This document shows, piece after piece, positions 1 to 3,741 of a DNA stretch of 5,463 nt (positions are counted from its first letter, which is position 1; the number at the start of each line of letters is the position of its first letter). The stretch is from positions 1 through 5,463 of the forward strand of contig PKDP01000012.1 of the NCBI GenBank assembly GCA_002862585.1. The letters are read 5' to 3'. The translations under genes and the position numbers were made by a program. The stretch is from Flavobacteriales bacterium. GTDB taxonomy: Bacteria > Bacteroidota > Bacteroidia > Flavobacteriales > UBA7312. The notes under the pieces are model-generated. The model searched no databases and was not told the DNA's origin. It worked only from the letters and a program-made list of their open reading frames with translations.

Positions 1-160
1 TCAACAAACCCTAGTTTTAGATCCGATAATTCGATGATTCTGTCTACTAAAGACGACTCATCGGTATTTTTTATCGGTGAGTCTTTTTTTTGACCCTCTG
101 TGTCCTTTATCAAGTATACGTATTAGAGGTGTTTATTCTCAAGAAAATTAAGTTCGATAT
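1..160. repeat. Direct repeat, copy 1 (pairs with 3287-3445)
   Basis: Bases 1-114 match 3287-3400 at a constant offset of 3286 with only five mismatches (positions 5, 32, 102, 105 and 109). Then comes a dissimilar stretch (115-131 here, 3401-3416 in the other copy, one base shorter there). After it, 29 bases are identical (132-160 and 3417-3445). Similarity stops abruptly after GATAT. The left boundary cannot be placed, because this copy runs into the window edge and may extend further left. The repeat contains an intrinsic terminator at 55-91. No transposase and no terminal inverted repeats are visible, so I do not call it an insertion sequence. It could be a dispersed noncoding element or a duplicated gene tail with its terminator. 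Confidence 0.93.
55..91 (+). terminator. Rho-independent terminator inside repeat copy 1
   Basis: Bases 55-66 can pair with 72-83 as a 12 bp RNA stem. It begins with GACTCA opposite TGAGTC, includes two G-U pairs, and has a five-T loop (67-71). Eight T residues follow directly (84-91). It would stop rightward transcription arriving from beyond the left edge and so insulate the fasciclin gene. A competing register (AAAGAC at 49-54 with GTCTTT at 81-86) is possible because GAC is duplicated at the base of the stem. Confidence 0.85.
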
Positions 161-247
161 GAAGAAGCTATATTATGATACTAGTTTTTTGAACTCTAAA
201 CAATTTACTCGACATATTCGTTAAGTTGTTGAATTTAAATTAAAAAA

Positions 248-892
248 ATGAACAAAATTATTATGTTTTTTGGGATAGTCTTAATTTCCCTCGCTAGTTT
301 AGCACAAACAACTGTCGTTGACGTTATAGTTGATAGTGAAGATCACACAATACTAGAAGCTGCAGTTGTAGAAGCGGGATTAGTTGAAGCTTTAAACGAA
401 ACAACAGGAACATTTACGGTATTTGCTCCTACGGACAATGCATTTATTACATTAGCTAGTCAGTTGAATGTTGAGGTAGAAGATTTGCTTGAACTACCGA
501 ATCTTGCTGACATTCTTTTATACCATGTTCTACCAGAAGTAGTTTTAGAAGAGGTTCTTCTTCCATTTTCAGTTTTTTCTATGTGGGGTACTTTGCTCCC
601 TGATGCACCGATGTATATACAATCCAATGGAACAACGATTAATGTGAACGGTAATTCCTGGATAATTACGGCTGATCTCATTGCAGATAATGGAGTAGTA
701 CATGTTATTGATGCAGTAGTTTTTCCAACGAACAACAACCCAGTCGGTATAGGAGAAATTGAAGCATCAGATGTTCAGTTTGATGGATTATATTACAACA
801 TTATGGGACAAGTGATTCGTAGCTATGAAGAGATACCTCTAAACAGTTTTTATATCAGAAACGGTAAGAAGTTTATTAAGACCGTTCAGTAA
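248..892 (+). CDS. Secreted fasciclin (FAS1) domain protein with short T9SS-like C-terminal tail
   Basis: This 214-residue protein begins with a signal peptide (about residues 1-19: Lys-3, a hydrophobic core, then LASLA before Gln-20). It then has one FAS1 domain, about residues 24-160. The FAS1 hallmarks are TVFAPTDNAF (57-66), the YH motif within LLYHVLPE (90-97), and the closing strand NGVVHVIDAVVFP (148-160). FAS1 domains are found in extracellular or surface proteins and usually serve adhesion. Residues about 176-214 (GLYYNIMGQVI, then FYIRNGKKFIK) resemble the end of flavobacterial T9SS sorting tails, where a 'YN-MGQ' strand precedes 'Y-I-NGKK'. The tail is shorter than the usual 70-80 residue domain, so export by T9SS is an inference. 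An in-frame TAA at 236-238 leaves ATG 248 as the clear start, preceded by an A-rich leader without Shine-Dalgarno. I see no convincing promoter in 161-247. The gene is monocistronic between two terminators. Confidence 0.9.
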   Translation: MNKIIMFFGIVLISLASLAQTTVVDVIVDSEDHTILEAAVVEAGLVEALNETTGTFTVFAPTDNAFITLASQLNVEVEDLLELPNLADILLYHVLPEVVLEEVLLPFSVFSMWGTLLPDAPMYIQSNGTTINVNGNSWIITADLIADNGVVHVIDAVVFPTNNNPVGIGEIEASDVQFDGLYYNIMGQVIRSYEEIPLNSFYIRNGKKFIKTVQ

Positions 893-913
893 AGTTGGAC
901 CCTTCAATATTAC

Positions 914-941
914 AAAACCCCTTGTACTTGTGAGGGGTTTT
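914..941. terminator. Bidirectional terminator between convergent genes
   Basis: AAAACCCCT (914-922) pairs with AGGGGTTTT (933-941) around a ten-base loop, giving U-rich ends on both strands. It lies 22 bp after the fasciclin stop codon. It also lies about 70 bp beyond the nitroreductase stop on the other strand, so it can end both convergent transcripts. Confidence 0.85.
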
Positions 942-971
942 ATGCGTAATTTAATAATCAGCTTTATTTTT

Positions 972-1012
972 GAACATCCTTACATGTAAAATAGTTTTGG
1001 TTTAAGATGTTC
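972..1012. repeat. Inverted repeat directly after the nitroreductase stop codon
   Basis: GAACATC (972-978) is the reverse complement of GATGTTC (1006-1012). With one bulged C (979) the stem extends by TTA (980-982) pairing with TAA (1003-1005), leaving a loop of 20 bases. It abuts the nitroreductase stop codon at 1013-1015. Read leftward, the stem is followed by an A-rich run rather than a T tract, so it does not look like an intrinsic terminator. It may be a 3' mRNA-protecting stem, with termination at 914-941. Confidence 0.45.
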
Positions 1013-1645
1013 TTATGTCACTTCGGTAATTAAGTCCTCTCTTCGTTTTCTTACCTTTTTAAGGTTGACTAACCAATCATTTTTTGTGTCTCTGTACCCC
1101 AAGGGTAGTAAAACACAGCTTCTTAATCCTTTTTCTCTAAGGTTTAAGATTTCATCTACTGCATTTGCATCAAAACCTTCCATAGGGGTGGCATCAACCA
1201 TTTCAAATGCTGCGGCAGTTATCGCTTGTGAAAAAGCAATATAAGCTTGTTTTGCAGCATGATTGAAATTCACTTCTGGATCTCTCGTAGGATAACCTTT
1301 TAAAAGCATTTGTCTGTAATTCTCCCAACCCTCATTCTTAAACCCTCTAATCTCATTAACGAGGTCAAACATCTTGTTAATTCTATCTGCAGTATATGTA
1401 TCCCAAGCCGCAAAAACTAGTAGGTGTGAGCAATCTGATACGACAGATTGGTTCCATGCGATTGGCTTAATTTTATTTTTTACTTCTTGATTAGTAATCA
1501 CATATACTTCAAAAGGTTGTAAGCCACTAGAAGTTGGTGCAAGAGATATTGCTTCAATGATATTATCAATTTTTTCTTGAGGTATTTTTTGACCATTCAT
1601 GGCCTTTGTCGCATAACGCCAGTTAAGTTTATCTAGTAATTCCAT
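1013..1645 (-). CDS. NfsB-like FMN-dependent NAD(P)H nitroreductase
   Basis: The 210-residue product has the usual length and layout of the NfsB/FRase I branch of the nitroreductase superfamily. Visible family features are RYATK (10-14, the N-terminal FMN-phosphate-binding segment), APTSSGLQP (36-44), DATPMEGFD (151-159, the strongly conserved NfsB-type motif), and LGYRD (182-186). The C terminus is basic (KKVRKRR, 196-202), as in this family. Such cytosolic homodimers carry out two-electron reduction of nitroaromatics, quinones or other electrophiles with NAD(P)H; the physiological substrate cannot be read from sequence. The ATG at 1645 is four bases after the stop of the upstream HchA-like gene, so the two are almost certainly co-transcribed, with this gene second. 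There is no Shine-Dalgarno. The reading frame is intact. Family assignment is firm, substrate is not. Confidence 0.92.
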   Translation of the reverse strand: MELLDKLNWRYATKAMNGQKIPQEKIDNIIEAISLAPTSSGLQPFEVYVITNQEVKNKIKPIAWNQSVVSDCSHLLVFAAWDTYTADRINKMFDLVNEIRGFKNEGWENYRQMLLKGYPTRDPEVNFNHAAKQAYIAFSQAITAAAFEMVDATPMEGFDANAVDEILNLREKGLRSCVLLPLGYRDTKNDWLVNLKKVRKRREDLITEVT

Positions 1646-1649
1646 TTGT

Positions 1650-2504
1650 CTAGTTTAATTCTTTCAATAGAGTATTCGATGCAACTTTACCCAATTCATT
1701 TGATGCTAATGGACTAGATCCAGTAATTAATCTCCTGTCAACACAAACGGTTTTATCCATTTTAGTATTCATCAAATTAACACTTAAACTTTTTAATTTT
1801 TCACTTAGTCCATAAGGCATTTTACCTGGGAGATAACCGAACATTGGTGTTTTATTATCTACTGAATCAGGGAACACAGCCATATTATATCCTTTATATA
1901 AGAATTCTTGATTACCCAAAGTGGTTGATAAAAAAGCCCCGGGTCCATGGCAAAGGCTAATTGTGAATAAATCACTTTCGTGTGCCCATCTTAGAATTTT
2001 TCCAACATTTTTATCCTCTGGTATACCAATCATTGCTCCGTGCCCACCCGGCACAAAAACAGCCGCATATGAATCTGATTGATCAAATGAAGACGTAATG
2101 AAATCAGAAAGCTTAATCGGTTTTTCAAAGCTTGGTTTATTTTCATTGTAGATGGCTTTTACATATTCATCTTTTTCAGGGAAAGCCCACATTTCAAAAA
2201 CTACAGGCTTTCCAGTTGGAGTAGCAATCTCGAATTCGAAACCTGCATTTTTTAGATGAAGCATAGGTAATAAAGCCTCAACTGGATGATTTCCGGTAGA
2301 GAAATATTTACCATTTTTCATTTCTAAGTTCTTGGTTTCCGTGAATATTACAAGAATCTTAGATTTTTTACCTTCATATTTTTGATAGGAGATATTCTCA
2401 AAATCAGTTTTGGCGCTCACAGCTATTTTTAATGCCATTTTAGATGGACTATATGAACCATCTGATTCCAATATAGGAGCTAAACCGAATATATGCTTAA
2501 ACAT
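1650..2504 (-). CDS. hchA: HchA/Hsp31-like DJ-1/PfpI superfamily protein (glyoxalase III / protein deglycase / chaperone type)
   Basis: The 284 residues align almost end to end with my recollection of E. coli HchA (283 residues). Shared segments are FSTGNHPVEALLP (68-80), AGFEFE (87-92), AAVFVPGGHGAMIG (147-160), SLCHGPGAFL (183-192), AVFPD (209-213), and GSSPLASNELGK near the C terminus. The nucleophile Cys-185, neighbouring His-186 and Asp-213 match the HchA catalytic triad, and Glu-76 matches the conserved Glu beside the nucleophile. Hsp31 proteins are cytosolic dimers that act as methylglyoxal-consuming glyoxalase III and as holding chaperones; a deglycase role is debated. Two of the three metal ligands of E. 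coli HchA (His-86, Glu-91, His-123) appear changed: the aligned residues are Lys-85, Glu-90 and Asn-122. The start ATG at 2504 lies 26 bp after a TAnnTTTG -7 element. It is the first gene of a two-gene operon with the nitroreductase. Confidence 0.92.
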   Translation of the reverse strand: MFKHIFGLAPILESDGSYSPSKMALKIAVSAKTDFENISYQKYEGKKSKILVIFTETKNLEMKNGKYFSTGNHPVEALLPMLHLKNAGFEFEIATPTGKPVVFEMWAFPEKDEYVKAIYNENKPSFEKPIKLSDFITSSFDQSDSYAAVFVPGGHGAMIGIPEDKNVGKILRWAHESDLFTISLCHGPGAFLSTTLGNQEFLYKGYNMAVFPDSVDNKTPMFGYLPGKMPYGLSEKLKSLSVNLMNTKMDKTVCVDRRLITGSSPLASNELGKVASNTLLKELN

Positions 2505-2530
2505 AACTTTTGTGTTTTAAATTTCAACAT

Positions 2531-2538
2531 CAAAAGTA
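2531..2538 (-). promoter_or_regulatory. Bacteroidota -7 element of the hchA-nitroreductase operon
   Basis: On the minus strand these bases read TACTTTTG, a perfect match to the Bacteroidota vegetative consensus TAnnTTTG. The expected -33 region, about 17-22 bases upstream, is T-rich but has no clean TTTG. The palindrome at 2560-2575 sits directly at that position. A weak -33 next to an operator is typical of promoters that need an activator. The leader to the ATG would be about 20 nt. Confidence 0.55.
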
Positions 2539-2559
2539 CCGGGCTATTTTTTGATAAAA

Positions 2560-2575
2560 ATTACCCTATGGTAAT
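2560..2575. promoter_or_regulatory. Palindrome ATTACC-N4-GGTAAT, candidate Crp/Fnr-family operator
   Basis: This is a perfect 6-4-6 palindrome between the regulator stop (2580) and the hchA promoter. The inner part, TTACC-N4-GGTAA, has the same 5-N4-5 spacing as the classic FNR box. Its centre (2567.5) is about 42 bases upstream of the start site predicted from the -7 box, the position used by class II Crp/Fnr activators. The alternative reading is a weak terminator for the regulator: on the minus strand the 6 bp stem is followed by only four T residues. The operator reading fits better, but both could hold. Confidence 0.5.
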
Positions 2576-2579
2576 AAAT

Positions 2580-3155
2580 CTATTTTTTCGCTTTTTCTGC
2601 TCTTACTCTGCTTAAGCTTTGTTGAGTTATGCCTAAATAAGAGGCAATGTGATAATTGGGAACGTGTTGCTCAATATTAGGATATTGTTCAATAAACACA
2701 TTGTATCTTTCTAGAGCTGTTAATTGTAATTGATTTAAGATTCTTTTATGCAAACTCACCACATGTCGCTCTAAGGTTTTTCTTTGAAAGGGTTCAAATT
2801 CTGGAAATTGAAGATAGATCTGAGCCAACATTTGAGCGTTGAATTCAATAACGGTTGAATCTGTTATACATTCAACTGTAAGCGAGGCAGGCTCATGATT
2901 GTACATTGCAATAAAATCACTAATCCACCAATCTTGAATGGCAAACTGTAAGGTATGCTCCTTCCCTTCTTTGTCAACGCAAAACGAACGAAGGCTTCCA
3001 TGAATAACAAAAAACGTCTTATTCACAGTTTGACCTTCTTGGATTAAAATTTCTCCCTTCGAAAACGATTTTTCTTCGGCAATAGAATAAATATATTTCT
3101 CTGCTTCTGTAGAGAGGGAAATTGAATTTTTTATTCTGTTGATTAAGTTCTTCAA
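2580..3155 (-). CDS. Crp/Fnr family transcriptional regulator
   Basis: The 191-residue product has an N-terminal cyclic-nucleotide-binding-like beta-roll (about residues 18-110, including EILIQEGQ 35-42 and FFVIHGSLR 48-56). A dimerisation helix follows (about 118-145), and then a short C-terminal helix-turn-helix (about 165-191: YHIASYLGITQQSLSRVR). This compact architecture is common in Bacteroidota, where such genes often sit beside oxidoreductases or DJ-1-like genes. The phosphate-binding cassette of true CRP is not recognisable and there is no FNR-type cysteine cluster, so the ligand, if any, is unknown. The start codon appears to be TTG at 3155: upstream in frame there is a TAA six codons before it and no ATG. 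The N-terminal MKNLINRIK agrees with the family. It likely controls the adjacent leftward hchA-nitroreductase operon and may share its transcript by read-through. Confidence 0.9.
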   Translation of the reverse strand: MKNLINRIKNSISLSTEAEKYIYSIAEEKSFSKGEILIQEGQTVNKTFFVIHGSLRSFCVDKEGKEHTLQFAIQDWWISDFIAMYNHEPASLTVECITDSTVIEFNAQMLAQIYLQFPEFEPFQRKTLERHVVSLHKRILNQLQLTALERYNVFIEQYPNIEQHVPNYHIASYLGITQQSLSRVRAEKAKK

Positions 3156-3187
3156 TGGTTGTTTTCTAATTACTTACTACTGTGGGC

Positions 3188-3195
3188 TAAAGTTA
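3188..3195 (-). promoter_or_regulatory. Weak candidate -7 element for the regulator gene
   Basis: The minus strand reads TAACTTTA, seven of eight matches to TAnnTTTG, 32 bp before the TTG start. It overlaps a GGTAA half-site (3193-3197) like those of the palindrome at 2560-2575, which could allow autoregulation. No second half-site and no -33 TTTG are seen, so this is tentative. Confidence 0.2.
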
Positions 3196-3286
3196 CCTCT
3201 TTATTTTTCCATTGTGAAGCCTTGCTCTAACTGAATTTGCTCGAAAGGGCTCTAGACTCTATTCTATTTCAAGACACTCACACACC

Positions 3287-3445
3287 TCAATAAACCCTAG
3301 TTTTAGATCCGATAATTAGATGATTCTGTCTACTAAAGACGACTCATCGGTATTTTTTATCGGTGAGTCTTTTTTTTGACCCTCTGTATCGTTTGTCAAG
3401 TTTGGGATGTAGATAATTTATTCTCAAGAAAATTAAGTTCGATAT
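3287..3445. repeat. Direct repeat, copy 2 (pairs with 1-160)
   Basis: This copy is the same element, in the same orientation, as 1-160, with near identity over 3287-3400, a different 16-base spacer at 3401-3416, and 29 identical bases at 3417-3445. It sits between the divergent 5' end of the regulator gene and a leftward gene remnant. No intact rightward gene precedes it, so its rightward terminator appears to be an orphan brought in with the repeat. The left boundary is set only by where copy 1 runs off the window, so similarity could begin before 3287. Confidence 0.93.
3341..3377 (+). terminator. Rho-independent terminator inside repeat copy 2
   Basis: This is identical to the terminator at 55-91: a 12 bp stem (3341-3352 with 3358-3369), a five-T loop and an eight-T tail (3370-3377). 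No gene on the plus strand ends just before it, which supports the view that it came with the duplicated element. Confidence 0.8.
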
Positions 3446-3450
3446 TAAAC

Positions 3451-3479
3451 AAAAAAGACCCTCATAATGAAGGTCTTTT
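3451..3479 (-). terminator. Intrinsic terminator for leftward transcription
   Basis: AAAAGACC (3453-3460) pairs with GGTCTTTT (3472-3479). TCA (3462-3464) pairs with TGA (3468-3470) above one mismatch. On the minus strand the stem ends in a run of six T residues (complement of 3451-3456). It lies 24 bp downstream of the leftward reading-frame remnant at 3503-3661 and is probably that former gene's terminator. The symmetrical stem may also work rightward. Confidence 0.7.
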
Positions 3480-3502
3480 CAATTAATATGTTCTGAAGAA
3501 TT

Positions 3503-3661
3503 TTAATCCCCTATTGTAAATACCTTTTCTGAAGTACCATCAGCGTATTGATATATTAATACCGTGTTGGGCTGGTATTCTACCTCTTGACATACGTTCT
3601 AATGATATAGATGTTTGCCCTTTAATTCACCGAATAATACTAATCTTAACTCTGAATTCAT
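3503..3661 (-). pseudogene. C-terminal remnant of an unrecognised leftward gene, interrupted by a stop
   Basis: Read leftward in one frame, these 53 codons give an ATG at 3661, a protein-like stretch (MNSELRLVLFGELKGKHLYH), a TAG at 3601-3599, then a second protein-like stretch that includes EVEYQPNTVLIYQYADGTSE and ends at TAA 3505-3503. A proper terminator follows at 3451-3479. The same frame continues upstream as plausible protein (RSNFNTSP) to a TAA at 3688-3686 and beyond it towards the ABC gene. A frame that reads sensibly on both sides of stops, plus a downstream terminator, suggests a decayed or truncated gene rather than a functional one. I do not recognise the family. A functional 31-codon frame after the TAG is possible but lacks an obvious start. 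Confidence 0.4.
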
Positions 3662-3712
3662 AGGACTCGTATTAAAGTTTGAACGTTAACTCGGTAGTAA
3701 ACCAAATTTAAA

Positions 3713-3720
3713 TAGTTTTG
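3713..3720 (+). promoter_or_regulatory. Candidate -7 element for the ABC transporter gene
   Basis: TAGTTTTG matches the Bacteroidota consensus TAnnTTTG exactly and ends 21 bases before the proposed TTG start at 3742. The nearest upstream TTTG (3678-3681) is about 31 bases away, further than the usual spacing of around 19, so the -33 element is poor. Confidence 0.4.
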
Positions 3721-3741
3721 CTTTATATTAAAAAACCTGAC

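Noticed and set aside
1..93. Open plus-strand frame from the left edge to TGA at 91-93, possibly the C terminus of an upstream gene
   Set aside because: The frame runs through the terminator stem and T tract, and in the second repeat copy the same frame is closed by TAG at 3317-3319. It is not conserved as coding sequence.
1..160. Repeat as an insertion sequence end or CRISPR repeat
   Set aside because: There is no transposase, no terminal inverted repeat, and only two copies 3.3 kb apart, far too long and too few for a CRISPR array.
161..247. Promoter for the fasciclin gene
   Set aside because: TAGTTTTT (182-189) and TAAGTTGT (222-229) each match TAnnTTTG only partly and lack a properly spaced -33 TTTG, so I do not list either.
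460..738. 92-codon minus-strand reading frame
   Set aside because: It lies wholly inside the fasciclin gene on the opposite strand, and its translation shows no domain or sensible composition.
3218..3300. Possible tRNA or tRNA fragment as an integration site next to repeat copy 2
   Set aside because: A TTCAAGA string resembles a T-loop, but the flanking bases do not pair as a T-stem and no acceptor or anticodon stem can be built.
3218..3319. Short plus-strand frame running into repeat copy 2
   Set aside because: It has no ATG or plausible start context and no recognisable motif, and the two repeat copies do not preserve the frame.
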